From JAGVSR01 sp964589785 (GTDB taxonomy: Bacteria > Pseudomonadota > Alphaproteobacteria > Rhizobiales > Hyphomicrobiaceae), in contig CAZPUQ010000001.1 in NCBI GenBank assembly GCA_964589785.1, positions 682,001 to 746,000 of the forward strand: a stretch of 64,000 bases of DNA. The letters run 5' to 3'. A model generated the notes under the pieces. That model was not told where the DNA came from. It saw only the letters and a list, made by a program, of their open reading frames with translations, and ran no database searches. The first letter of the stretch is position 1. Each line of letters starts with the position of its first letter. A program made the translations under genes and the position numbers. Shown piece after piece: positions 26,865 to 35,018 of the stretch.

Positions 26865-27145
26865 TCATGGAGGTCCAATCTTCTTCAGCCGCTTGCCGTT
26901 GACCACGACAACCTCGTCGTTGTCCGGTTGCAGGAGTGTCTGGGCCTCCATCCTTGCCCGGTTCATCTCGATCCGCAGCTTCTGCATCTCCCGGGATTCC
27001 TTTAAGGTGCTCGAGAGCCGGCGCTGCAGGCTATTTTCGTAGCGACTGAGGCGGCCGGTCAGATCGTGGCTTAGAAGCGCCTCGAACACGCGTCCGAGCC
27101 GCAGGCGGTCTTGAAGATCCGACGGAGGCTGCGGGGGATCCGGAT
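26865..27145 (-). pseudogene. C-terminal fragment of a second RRNALKHGLT-family gene
   Basis: Reading leftwards from about 27110: RLRLGRVFEALLSHDLTG, then RLSRYENSLQRRLSSTLKE, ending KRLKKIGPP. This corresponds to the C-terminal part of the family at 23925-24577 (LGRAVFH..., KLNRYESHLIFQLGRIAAEL). The signature N-terminus is missing. It meets the truncated gmd fragment near 27145, so this is a recombination or deletion joint. Confidence 0.6.
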
Positions 27146-27147
27146 CG

Positions 27148-27468
27148 TTGGCGACAGGCGAGATGCACTCCGTCCGGGAGTTTGTCGAACTCGCGTTCTC
27201 TGAAGTGCGCCGTTCGATCGTCTGGAAGGGCGAGGGGGTCAATGAGGTCGGTAGCGATGTGAAATCCGGTCAGGACCTGGTTCGGATTGATCCGCGCTAC
27301 TTCCGTCCGACAGAGGTTGACGAGCTTTTAGGGGATCCCTCAAAAGCGCGCACGAGACTTGGCTGGCAGCATAAAACACCCTTCAAGCAGCTTGTTTCGG
27401 AAATGGTCACCAGCGATCTGGAGGAAGTCGCCCGGGAGGACTGGCGCCACGACCGCACGGCGCGTTAA
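27148..27468 (+). pseudogene. gmd: 3' fragment of GDP-mannose 4,6-dehydratase gene (gmd)
   Basis: About 105 residues beginning ATGEMHSVREFVELAF. Next come IVWKGEGVNEVG, RIDPRYFRPTEVDELLGDPS and LGWQHKTPFKQLVSEMV, the C-terminal third of Gmd. The NAD-binding N-terminus and the catalytic TxxxYxxxK centre (roughly 240 residues) are absent, so the product cannot be active. It lies directly before an intact fcl, as expected for a former gmd-fcl pair. The cut coincides with the hypothetical-family fragment to the left. Confidence 0.88.
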
Positions 27469-27484
27469 TGCGAAGCGGGGATCG

Positions 27485-28474
27485 ATGATGACCGAGACCG
27501 GCGCTGGCCAACGAGCTCCCTCAGGCCGGCCACTTCCGTATGCGCTACAGGGCAAGCGGGTCTATGTCGCGGGCCATCGCGGCATGGTCGGATCTGCCCT
27601 TGTGTGTCGCCTGAGCCGGGAGGAGTGTACGGTTCTGATCGCGGATCGCAGCTCCGTCGATCTGGTGCGCCAGGACCAGGTTCTGGCTTTCTTTCGGGAG
27701 CAGCGGCCTCAGGCCGTCTTCATGGCTGCGGCCAAGGTCGGAGGTATTCTCGCCAACACGACCTATCCGGCGGATTTCCTCTACGACAACCTGATGATCG
27801 CCGCGAACGTGACCCGGGCCGCCTATGAAATGAACGTCGAGAAGATGATCTTTTTGGGGTCGTCCTGCATCTACCCCAAGTTTGCGACTCAGCCGATCGA
27901 GGAGGCCTCCCTTCTGACCGGGCCTCTGGAGCCCACGAACGAATGGTACGCGATCGCCAAGATCGCCGGCATTAAGCTCGCCCAATCCTATCGCCGGCAG
28001 TTCGGCTGCGATTTCATCTCCGCCATGCCGACCAATCTCTACGGCCCCGGGGACAACTTCGATCTGGAGACCAGTCATGTGATCCCGCCTCTGATCCGCA
28101 AGGCGCATGAGGCGAAGGAAAGCGGCGCACCCCACCTCAACGTGTGGGGAAGCGGAACGCCGAGGCGAGAGTTCCTGCATGCCGATGATTGTGCCGATGC
28201 GTTGGTGCACATCATGAAAATCTATTCGGACGACGAACACATCAACGTCGGCTCGGGTGAGGACATGACGATCGCGGAGCTCGCCCGTCTCGTCGCCCAG
28301 GTTGTGGGTTATTCCGGCGAGATCCGATACGACGTCTCAAAGCCCGATGGGACGCCGCGCAAGCTCATGAGTGGCGCCAAGCTTGCCGCGCTGGGTTGGC
28401 AGCCTCGGATCTCTTTGCGCGAAGGGCTGGCCGCCACCTATCATGCGTTTCAAAAGTCCCTCCGCGTTAACTAG
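27485..28474 (+). CDS. fcl: GDP-L-fucose synthase
   Basis: A 329-residue short-chain dehydrogenase/reductase. Start at ATG 27485 (or 27488), after GAAGCGGGG. It has VYVAGHRGMVGSAL (NADP site), AAAKVGGILANTTYPADFLYDN-type positions, LGSSCIYPKFA, catalytic NEWYAIAKIAGIKL (Tyr and Lys), PTNLYGPGDNFD and REFLHADDCADAL. It converts GDP-4-keto-6-deoxymannose to GDP-L-fucose by epimerisation and reduction. Its substrate normally comes from Gmd, which is truncated just upstream, so this enzyme depends on another gmd copy elsewhere or is idle. Seventeen base pairs separate it from the gmd remnant. Confidence 0.93.
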   Translation: MMTETGAGQRAPSGRPLPYALQGKRVYVAGHRGMVGSALVCRLSREECTVLIADRSSVDLVRQDQVLAFFREQRPQAVFMAAAKVGGILANTTYPADFLYDNLMIAANVTRAAYEMNVEKMIFLGSSCIYPKFATQPIEEASLLTGPLEPTNEWYAIAKIAGIKLAQSYRRQFGCDFISAMPTNLYGPGDNFDLETSHVIPPLIRKAHEAKESGAPHLNVWGSGTPRREFLHADDCADALVHIMKIYSDDEHINVGSGEDMTIAELARLVAQVVGYSGEIRYDVSKPDGTPRKLMSGAKLAALGWQPRISLREGLAATYHAFQKSLRVN

Positions 28475-28702
28475 GGCGAACGCTTCGGCGACCTGCTTTT
28501 GTTCGGCAGATCTAAGGGATAGTCGGCGGCCCCTGTCAGGACCCGTCTCAGGGCCGCATTGGGTTTTGGGCGTCGAACACACACACGCTGAACCCTGTTT
28601 TTTCTGTGAACACGTGGCGCGTTGGTCAGTGTCGATCGGTTTGGACCGTCTATCATCGAAGGCATGGTGATTCGAATTTTTCCTGCGTGGAAGGAGATTT
28701 GA

Positions 28703-29107
28703 ATGATGTTTTGGCGATCAATGGCCTTGCTGAGCTTGGCCCTAGTGTTCGGGAGCGGCGGGGCCGCTGAGGCGACAACGCTTGTCGTCACGAAGAGCGA
28801 AGTCCTCGTCAGTCGCGGCGAGGGCTACCGGCCCGTTGCGGGATCCGTGGCCGTGGCGCCGGGAGATTCGGTGCTTGTGAACACAGGCGGCGAAGCCGCG
28901 ATCATCTGCGCCGATGGCGGTCGGTTGGCGTTGCTCGAGCCTGGCTACTATGCGGTGCCATCGGACTGCACAGCCGGACAGGATCTGACCACTGGTCTTG
29001 AATCCTTGGGTGCCTGGGGCCCGCTTCTCGTTGGAGGGGCGGTGCTAGGCGGGGCCATTGCGATCATTGAGGCGACAGGCTCCAAGGATCGGCCGGCAAG
29101 CAACTAA
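28703..29107 (+). CDS. Small exported protein, copy B (paralogue of the gene at 984)
   Basis: A 134-residue protein with a strong AAGGAG ribosome-binding site upstream of ATG 28703. It has a signal peptide (MMFWRSMALLSLALVFGSGG...EA), then a beta-rich domain with SRGEGYRPVAGS, APGDSVLVNTGGEA and a CADGGRLA positions. A glycine-rich hydrophobic stretch (LLVGGAVLGGAIAII) and the tail DRPASN follow. The same layout as the protein at 984 makes them paralogues. The two copies bracket the polysaccharide locus. The function is unknown. Confidence 0.7.
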   Translation: MMFWRSMALLSLALVFGSGGAAEATTLVVTKSEVLVSRGEGYRPVAGSVAVAPGDSVLVNTGGEAAIICADGGRLALLEPGYYAVPSDCTAGQDLTTGLESLGAWGPLLVGGAVLGGAIAIIEATGSKDRPASN

Positions 29108-29184
29108 GGGATCGCTGAGGCCAACGGATCGCCCGTTCGCAATTGAGAGCTGGAAGACACCCTTGTGTTCTCGTGTACCGGCCT

Positions 29185-30200
29185 TCAGCCAAGAGCCGAG
29201 CGGTGTCTTGGGTTTTCGGACGACGACCCGCTGCGCGTGATCTCTGTCAGGAGTTTCCGCCAGCGTCTGACCGCAATTGATTTTGCGAAGTCCGTTTCAA
29301 ATGCGCGCCGGGCATTGGTGCCCATGCGGGCCCGGCCTTCGGGATCGCCTGCGAGAGCAAGGACCGCTAGGGCAAGAGCCGCAGAGTCGCCCTGCGGAAC
29401 CGTCATGCCGCATTCGTAACGGGCGACCAGCGCGGCTATCTCGCCGTCTTGATCGCCGATAAAGAGGGTAGGACGGCCGACGGCCGTCACCCCATGGAAC
29501 TTGCTGGGAACGATCAGGCCCTCAAGACTAGGCCTCAGCGAGACGAGGTGAATAGCGGGAGACGACAGTATGCTAATACCGCGCGTGAAAAGTGCAGAAC
29601 CGCGCGACCGGCTACACCGGATGCGCTCCGGCGGAACGTTCAGGGCCTCGACCCGGAGCGCCATGCGTTCCCCAAGCACGACATTCATCTGGCAGAGCGG
29701 AGGGACCGGTCGCGCAGGTAAGCCATCGCGCGATAGAGCGGGGTCATGGTCCCGCCGCCCCCCGGGCCGACAGCCTGAGCGACTTCGGGAAAGAGGTCCT
29801 GCAGCCAGTTGATGAGCTTGGCGCGCCGCCAGCGGGCGATGGGCGCGGCAATGACCGAAAGCATCGGCGGGTCGGTTTTTGCGATGATCACGTCGCCCGA
29901 TCGGGCCAACCGTCCTAGGGCCCAGGCGGCCGATACATAGAAGGTCAGATAGTCGATCGCGCGGCCGACAAGGTTTGTCCGGCCAAAGCGCGTCGTCCAG
30001 ATTCGTTTGACGTCGACTCCACGGATCGCTTCCCGCGGCGGGAGGGACAGGCTTGGGTCGTCGTAGCTTTGCCGCGACGTGATGACGGTAACGGTCTGCC
30101 CTTCAGATTCAGATGCGAGCGCGAAGGCGAGGTCCGACAAGAGTTGGCTCGTAGCTGAATGATCCGGATAGAAATATCGATTGAGAAAAATCAGCGCCAC
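29185..30200 (-). pseudogene. WcaI-like GT4 glycosyltransferase, broken
   Basis: The N-terminal half starts at ATG 30200 with MALIFLNRYFYPDHSATSQL and runs through INWLQDLFPEVAQAV to a stop at 29685. A second frame starts in an ATGA overlap there (MNVVLGERMALRVEALNVPP). It soon jumps to HLVSLRPSLEGLIVPSKFHG, the donor-site region, and ends near 29185. The normal stretch of roughly 100 residues between PPERI and the HLVSLRP segment is missing. Both a frameshift and an internal deletion are therefore present. It sits between the second small exported protein gene and manC and was probably the fucosyl or mannosyl transferase step of an older polymer. Confidence 0.8.
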
Positions 30201-30266
30201 GGACGTCTCACGGCTGGACAGAAGCAGTTCTTGCGTGAGGAAAGACGCCGGTCCTCTTCCATGGGG

Positions 30267-31709
30267 CTAGCGGGTTTCATCGGGCGCCCGTCGATAATCA
30301 TCGTCCGCGCGGACAATGTCGTCCTCGCCGAAATAGGAGCCGATTTGGACCTCGATCAGCTCGAGGGAAACCTTCCCCGGATTCTCGAGCCGGTGCCACT
30401 GCGTGGCGGTAATGTAGACGCTTTCGTTCTCCTGCACGAGTTTCTCCTGGTCGTCGATCGTGACCCTGGCTGTTCCCTGGACGACGATCCAGTGCTCGGA
30501 CCGGTGATGGTGCATCTGGAGCGATAGGCGGGCCCCAGGCTTCACATGCAGCAGCTTGACCTGGAACCGCGGGCCCAGACTGAGGGTCTCGAAATAGCCC
30601 CATGGACGGTGATTGCGCAGGTGCTGCTCCTGCTCGCTGCGCCCCGACTGTTTCAGCCGTTGGACGAGGTGTCCGACCTCCTGGGTTCGCGCCTTGTCAG
30701 CCACCAGCACCGCATCGGGCGTCTCGACGATGACAAGGTCCTTCACGCCGATTGTGGCCACAAGACGCCGTTCGGTGTGGATGTAGCAGTCCTTCGTGTC
30801 CTCGAGTATTGCGTCGCCTTGCACCGCATTCCCGTTCGCATCCTGCGGCGCGATCTCCCACAGTGCGCTCCAAGAGCCGATGTCGCTCCATCCTGCCTCA
30901 AGCGGGAGCATGATCGCAGCGCAGGTGTGCTCCAGGACCGCATGGTCAAAGGAGAGGTTGGAGCATGTTTCGAAGGCGGATTTTTCCAGGCGCAGAAACC
31001 CGAGGTCCGTCGTTGCGTTTTTGAGGGCGCGCTCCGCGGCCGAGACGATCTCCGGCTTGAGTCGTGTCATCTCCTCAAGGAGCGTTTGCGCAGGGAGCAC
31101 GAAGATGCCGCTGTTCCAGAAAACTCCCCCAGTGGCGAGCATCCGCTCCGCCGTGGCCCGGTCCGGCTTCTCGATAAAGCGTTTGACGGCCAGGGTGCCC
31201 GTCGGCGGGTCGATCAGATCGCCTGTTTCGATGTAGCCATAGCCTGAGTGCGGACAACAAGGAGGAATACCGAAGAGAACGAGACGCCCCGTTGCCGCCA
31301 TTGTCCCGGCCCGTCGGATCGCATCGCGGAACGCGTCCTCATCGGAGATCCTGTGATCCGACGGCATCACGACGAGGATGGCCTGGGGGTCCTCGCGCCG
31401 TGCGATGAGGGCCGCCACAGCAATGGCAGGCGCCGTATTGCGGGCGACGGGTTCAAGGACGATGGCACAGGGTTCGATGCCCGCCGCCTCGGCCTCGGCG
31501 CGAACCAAAAAACGATGGTCGGTGTTGCAAAGAATGAGGGGAGCCGCGAACCCGTTTTCGGGTTGTAAGCGGCGCAGAGCGGCGCCAAGGAAGCTCGCCG
31601 ACTGGGTCTTAGAAAAACGGAGGAACTGCTTGGGATAGAGCGCCCGCGACAGTGGCCAGAGGCGGGTGCCCGAGCCGCCGGACAGAATGACCGGAAAAAT
31701 CCTGCTCAA
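30267..31709 (-). CDS. manC: Bifunctional mannose-1-phosphate guanylyltransferase/mannose-6-phosphate isomerase
   Basis: A 480-residue protein. A TTG at 31709 with AAGGA about 9 bp upstream is chosen as start because it gives the usual family length and begins just before IFPVILSGGSGTRLWPLSR. A longer frame reaches an ATG at 31886. The guanylyltransferase domain has the signature above, VMPSDH, EKPD, FWNSGIFV and WSDIGSW. The C-terminal type II isomerase cupin has RPWGYFE, LQMHHHRSEHWIVVQGTARV. It makes mannose-6-phosphate and GDP-mannose, the precursor of GDP-fucose and of mannose residues. It is intact, unlike gmd and the glycosyltransferase beside it. Confidence 0.92.
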   Translation of the reverse strand: MSRIFPVILSGGSGTRLWPLSRALYPKQFLRFSKTQSASFLGAALRRLQPENGFAAPLILCNTDHRFLVRAEAEAAGIEPCAIVLEPVARNTAPAIAVAALIARREDPQAILVVMPSDHRISDEDAFRDAIRRAGTMAATGRLVLFGIPPCCPHSGYGYIETGDLIDPPTGTLAVKRFIEKPDRATAERMLATGGVFWNSGIFVLPAQTLLEEMTRLKPEIVSAAERALKNATTDLGFLRLEKSAFETCSNLSFDHAVLEHTCAAIMLPLEAGWSDIGSWSALWEIAPQDANGNAVQGDAILEDTKDCYIHTERRLVATIGVKDLVIVETPDAVLVADKARTQEVGHLVQRLKQSGRSEQEQHLRNHRPWGYFETLSLGPRFQVKLLHVKPGARLSLQMHHHRSEHWIVVQGTARVTIDDQEKLVQENESVYITATQWHRLENPGKVSLELIEVQIGSYFGEDDIVRADDDYRRAPDETR

Positions 31710-32232
31710 GGAGATGAGGTCCTTTTTCGTAGATCGGACACCAGAGCGCCTTGGGCCCCTGATGCGGTGAGATCGGTTGCCGACAAGAGGGGTCGGACAT
31801 ACAAGTTGGTAGGCTTTGCGCCTGGGCGCGTCCTTGTGTATGGCCTCACTTGCGCCCGATGCGGCAATCGCGCAGATCTTTGTCACGCACTATTACATGA
31901 AGCGCAAGATCAGGCAGCGCGCATGAAGGTTCTTTGCGTACAGTCATCCCGACGGGCGCTCGAAGGCGCTGGCCGTCTACCTCTCGTCACGTCTGCTGCG
32001 CCAGCCTGGCGCGATCTGCGCGCCCTGCCGGGAACCACGTCTGCTACGCGAACAAGTTCGCCGTTACCCCCAGCCGCCCTGATGCGACGGATGGATCCCG
32101 CCGCCGTGGACCGATCGCTCGTGCGACTCAAACGCCGCCGTCTATTCGACCGACTTCTAAAGCCGTGCGATCATGGCGGCCCATAACCGTTACCGGGCGC
32201 GTGCGCCCATGAGCAATAGATAGGCTAACTTC
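31710..32232. other. Intergenic region, about 520 bp, nothing recognised
   Basis: Between manC and the small XRE gene. Rightward frames from about 31767 and 31934 are proline/arginine-rich and lack family motifs, and they overlap the manC promoter. It probably contains the manC promoter and decayed sequence. Confidence 0.4.
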
Positions 32233-32460
32233 ATGCCGACCAATTTGACCGATCGATGCGTGGGTCGACAAATCGCTTTCAAACGTAGAGAATGCGGGTT
32301 CTCGGTCGCAACCTGCGCTGCACGGCTATCCTTATCCACGGACGAGTACCAAGCGGCTGAGGACGGTGTACGAAGAACCAGCGCGGCAGAGCTTTTCGCT
32401 CTCGCACAGTTATTTAATTGCGAAATCGCCGAGTTCTTCAAGCTTATTCATTTGAAGTGA
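32233..32460 (+). CDS. Small XRE-like helix-turn-helix protein
   Basis: A 75-residue protein. The pattern LTDRCVGRQIAFKRRECGFS, then SVATCAARLSLSTDEYQAAEDG, then ALAQLFNCEIAEFF follows the common XRE layout (VG..I..RR...G.S..., LG.S...Y...E.G, LA..L...I..FF). It is short and ends soon after the DNA-binding domain. It points at the quorum-sensing operon and overlaps the last gene of that operon, tail to tail, by 17 bp. A regulatory role is likely but its target is unknown. Confidence 0.65.
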   Translation: MPTNLTDRCVGRQIAFKRRECGFSVATCAARLSLSTDEYQAAEDGVRRTSAAELFALAQLFNCEIAEFFKLIHLK

Positions 32461-32707
32461 AATTACGACTGTAGCGGTCTGTGATCTGACATGCGATCAC
32501 GATCTCCTCCACAGCACGCCTTTGCATGGCTAGATCGTTCTCTTCCTGCGCCGAGTCGAGAACCAGACGCAATTCATCGATATAACGAAGCATCGCCGCT
32601 ATGATCGGGTCACTCAACTTTTCGCTGTCAAGAATTTTTGAGGACATTGACTGCTTCACGTCCGAAATTAGTGCTCGCCCGTTACCTAAAGCCGAGCCGC
32701 CATCCAT
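32444..32707 (-). CDS. Small hypothetical protein at the end of the quorum-sensing operon
   Basis: Up to 87 residues from ATG 32707 (an ATG at 32647 is an alternative). It is mainly one or two helices: SDPIIAAMLRYIDELRLVLDSA then NDLAMQRRAVEEIVIACQI. No family recognised. It starts 11 bp after the crotonase stop on the same strand, so it is probably the fourth gene of the luxR-luxI-crotonase operon. Confidence 0.5.
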   Translation of the reverse strand: MDGGSALGNGRALISDVKQSMSSKILDSEKLSDPIIAAMLRYIDELRLVLDSAQEENDLAMQRRAVEEIVIACQITDRYSRNFTSNE

Positions 32708-32718
32708 GCAGTTGTGCG

Positions 32719-33480
32719 TTAGCTTGCCAGGGCCATCCGGGCGGCTCTACCCATCACCCTGAGGCGCTTCTGCGTAAGAGCATCCCCCAGGAGCTCTTGG
32801 AACGTTGACGTTTCAAGATCGGCGCGCCGCTCTAAACGGGAGCGTCCTTCTCGCATTAGCTCGCGCGTGGCTGAAGCCGCGCGCGGCGGTAGATTGGCCA
32901 GGCGAATCGCCGCTGCTCGGGCGACGTCTTCCAGCTGACCCCTATCACACAGCGTCGTGACGATACCTGCCGCCTCGGCCTCAGACGCGGATATTGCTCC
33001 CCCCAGACAGAAAATTTTGAAAGCACGTTGATATCCGAGCGCCGTTGGCAGGATTATGCTGGATGCAGCTTCGGGAACCAATCCCCATTCGGCAAATGGA
33101 GCGCGAAACGTGCTGTGCGGAGTGGCGAAGATTGCATCGAAGTGAAGCAGCATGGTCATGCCTAGTCCGACGGCGTCTCCGTCGACGGCAGCAATGAGAG
33201 GTTTTCGCGTCCTAATGAGCTGCTTGAAGAAAGCCCGGACAGAAGAAGAAAGTTCCGACAAACCGTTCGGATCGCCGAAGGTGGCCACGTCTGTTCCAAG
33301 GCAAAAGCAAGAAGGTGTTCCAAAAAACACGGTGGCATGCACGTCATCGCGGCCATCAGCGGCCTTAAGCGCATATCTCACTGCTTCAAATGTCTCGCGC
33401 TGGAACCCGGGGACCTGCTTTGTCCAGTTCATGCGGATGGTCTGATAGCCATCATACGTTTCGATAACGATATGCGACAT
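32719..33480 (-). CDS. Crotonase-fold enoyl-CoA hydratase/isomerase linked to AHL synthase
   Basis: A 253-residue protein. ATG 33480 has GAGG six bases upstream; a GTG at 33492 is an alternative. It has the two crotonase oxyanion-hole segments, SCFCLGTDVATFG near residue 60 and AAVDGDAVGLGMTML near 100. An acidic residue in GLVPEAASSIILP sits at the place of the isomerase-type catalytic residue. AISASEAEAAGIV follows. It lies 76 bp downstream of luxI in the same direction. luxI-crotonase pairs are known in Mesorhizobium, where the crotonase helps produce an unsaturated acyl chain on the signal. A similar role here is an inference. Confidence 0.85.
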   Translation of the reverse strand: MSHIVIETYDGYQTIRMNWTKQVPGFQRETFEAVRYALKAADGRDDVHATVFFGTPSCFCLGTDVATFGDPNGLSELSSSVRAFFKQLIRTRKPLIAAVDGDAVGLGMTMLLHFDAIFATPHSTFRAPFAEWGLVPEAASSIILPTALGYQRAFKIFCLGGAISASEAEAAGIVTTLCDRGQLEDVARAAAIRLANLPPRAASATRELMREGRSRLERRADLETSTFQELLGDALTQKRLRVMGRAARMALAS

Positions 33481-33556
33481 GATGATCCTCACTGGCCAAG
33501 TTCTAGAGGAGGAGCTAGCTTTGCTCCCATCGTGGTGTCAGCGTTGAGCGGATGAT

Positions 33557-34198
33557 TCAGGACGCCAGCGCGACCCGCTCAGCGGCAAGTTGACCGAGAT
33601 AGGTAACAACCGGCTGAAAATGATCCCGGTACTCGCGAATCTTCGCCAGAGTAGAAGGATCGAAGGTCACCTTGGTCGCCGTGATGGCCTGATTGCCAAT
33701 CTTGGTTTCGTAGCCGAGTGGCTGCACGAGGAATCGCAGCTGGAGCGCGCGAAGCACCCATATGGTCTCGAATTCGATGATCACGTGATTGACGCCGGAT
33801 GCGAGTCCCCACTCCACAAATGCGGCCATTAACTCCGAACCGACGCTGCCGACACCGCGCCGGCCAGTGCGATGAGCAGGGTTCACACAATAGCGGGTCA
33901 ATTCGTAAGTATCTGACGACCGTGGCGGCTCCACGTGGCACAGCTGGGGAAACACATCGGACAGCAGGTGAGGCTTGATAGTGGGAAGCATGCGCTGATA
34001 GCCGACGACCTTGTCGTCGCGCACCGCGATGTGGTGAATGGCGTCGGGTGTATCGAACTGGTCGATTTCCCGTGCGTCGGCGCTGTCCAAGTCAGACCAG
34101 CCGAGCTCTTCAACAAAGACTCGGTGTCTCAGCCGATAGACTTGATCCATGAGGTCAGGAAATTGACCTGTGTCAGTTCCGGATACAATGTAGATCAT
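33557..34198 (-). CDS. LuxI-family acyl-homoserine lactone synthase
   Basis: A 213-residue protein. All residues conserved in the family are visible: Arg24, Phe28 and Trp34 in RLRHRVFVEELGW; Asp46 and Asp49 in EIDQFD; Arg69 in GYQRM; and Glu99 and Arg102 in YELTRYCV. It makes an acyl-homoserine lactone from S-adenosylmethionine and an acyl donor in the cytoplasm. The acyl chain is not predictable, but the downstream crotonase suggests a modified or unsaturated one. Its ribosome-binding site is inside a strong hairpin and a perfect palindrome lies upstream, so both transcription and translation look controlled. Confidence 0.95.
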   Translation of the reverse strand: MIYIVSGTDTGQFPDLMDQVYRLRHRVFVEELGWSDLDSADAREIDQFDTPDAIHHIAVRDDKVVGYQRMLPTIKPHLLSDVFPQLCHVEPPRSSDTYELTRYCVNPAHRTGRRGVGSVGSELMAAFVEWGLASGVNHVIIEFETIWVLRALQLRFLVQPLGYETKIGNQAITATKVTFDPSTLAKIREYRDHFQPVVTYLGQLAAERVALAS

Positions 34199-34199
34199 G

Positions 34200-34227
34200 C
34201 TCTCACCTCATTGTTTGAAGGTGAGAG
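34200..34227 (-). promoter_or_regulatory. Hairpin enclosing the luxI ribosome-binding site
   Basis: In the luxI transcript CUCUCACCU (34227-34219) and AGGUGAGAG (34208-34200) are perfectly complementary, giving a 9-bp stem with a 10-nt loop. The right arm is the Shine-Dalgarno sequence itself and ends one base before the AUG at 34198. Folding would block initiation. This is read directly from the sequence; the regulatory effect is inferred. Confidence 0.6.
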
Positions 34228-34255
34228 GATCCAAGCTCAGGGCGGCTCAAAGCGG

Positions 34256-34275
34256 TATACCGTCATGACGGTATA
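34256..34275. promoter_or_regulatory. Perfect 20-bp palindrome, candidate lux box
   Basis: TATACCGTCATGACGGTATA reads the same on both strands. It is 20 bp, the usual lux-box size, lies in the 82-bp gap between luxR and luxI, and starts about 58 bp upstream of the luxI start codon. It is the probable binding site of the LuxR protein encoded next to it, for autoinduction of luxI and the crotonase gene. Confidence 0.7.
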
Positions 34276-34280
34276 TGCGG

Positions 34281-35018
34281 CTATCGGATGAGCCCCGATC
34301 GGAACGCCTCAGCAACCGCATGGGCTCGTGTCGCCGTGCGCAACTTGCGAGCAGCGTTCTTCAAGTGGGTCTCAACTGTGTGCTCCGAAATCGACAGGAT
34401 AACGCTGATCTCCCATTGCGTCTTGCCTTCGGCGGTCCAACGCAAGCATTCGACTTCACGCGGAGCAAGATTCGCGCTCACGCGCCTGTCGTCGCGTGCT
34501 CGCAGCTCTATGGCACGCGCGATCGCGAAATTTGAAACCATGGCGATAATGCCGGGAGCGTACGGAGGCAGCTCGACGCTTTCGCCGGCCAATGAGACGG
34601 CAGCAACGTCGCCCTCCAATGTAATCATGGGGACGGCAAAGCCAGCCTTTAGTCCAAACTCCCGTGCCTCGCCGAAAATCGTGTCCGCAGCTGTTCGGTT
34701 GCGTTCGTCGATGTAAGCCGCGGATTGGCTCCATTCGAACGGCTGGATGTCAGATTGGATACGTCGGATCACAGGATCGAGCTTGAAATAGCTTCGAGAG
34801 ACGTATCGGGCCATCCACTCAGCAGGGAATCCGGATGCCAAGAGATGAGCAGATTGCCGTCTGGGCGTATCGTTTGGCCCCGGCATCGTACCCGCGATCA
34901 TCGCGGTCACGCCGTACCGGGCCGTGAAGGTGGTGAGGCGCCGGCAAATCTCTACGGGCGAACGGGCGCCTCGGATGGTGTCGATCGCATCGACTGTCTG
35001 CTGAAACGCCACAGTCAT
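34281..35018 (-). CDS. LuxR-family acyl-homoserine-lactone-responsive regulator
   Basis: A 245-residue protein from ATG 35018 (GAGGATCAGAG upstream; an ATG at 35051 is less likely). The autoinducer-binding domain keeps Trp68, Tyr72, Asp81, Pro82 and Trp96 in the usual spacing (EWMARYVSRSYFKLDPV, PFEWSQ). The C-terminal domain LAPREVECLRWTAEGKTQ and ISEHTVETHLKNAARKL is a canonical LuxR helix-turn-helix. It is expected to bind the signal made by the adjacent synthase and the palindrome between the genes. Confidence 0.94.
   Translation of the reverse strand: MTVAFQQTVDAIDTIRGARSPVEICRRLTTFTARYGVTAMIAGTMPGPNDTPRRQSAHLLASGFPAEWMARYVSRSYFKLDPVIRRIQSDIQPFEWSQSAAYIDERNRTAADTIFGEAREFGLKAGFAVPMITLEGDVAAVSLAGESVELPPYAPGIIAMVSNFAIARAIELRARDDRRVSANLAPREVECLRWTAEGKTQWEISVILSISEHTVETHLKNAARKLRTATRAHAVAEAFRSGLIR

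Noticed and set aside
26515..27042. Rightward open frame after the XRE gene
   Set aside because: No recognisable domain and partly antisense to the C-terminal fragment of the hypothetical family.
31767..32212. Rightward frames upstream of manC
   Set aside because: Composition biased to Arg/Pro, no family pattern, overlap the manC promoter region. A frame near 31922 begins MKVL as some glycosyltransferases do, but nothing else supports it.
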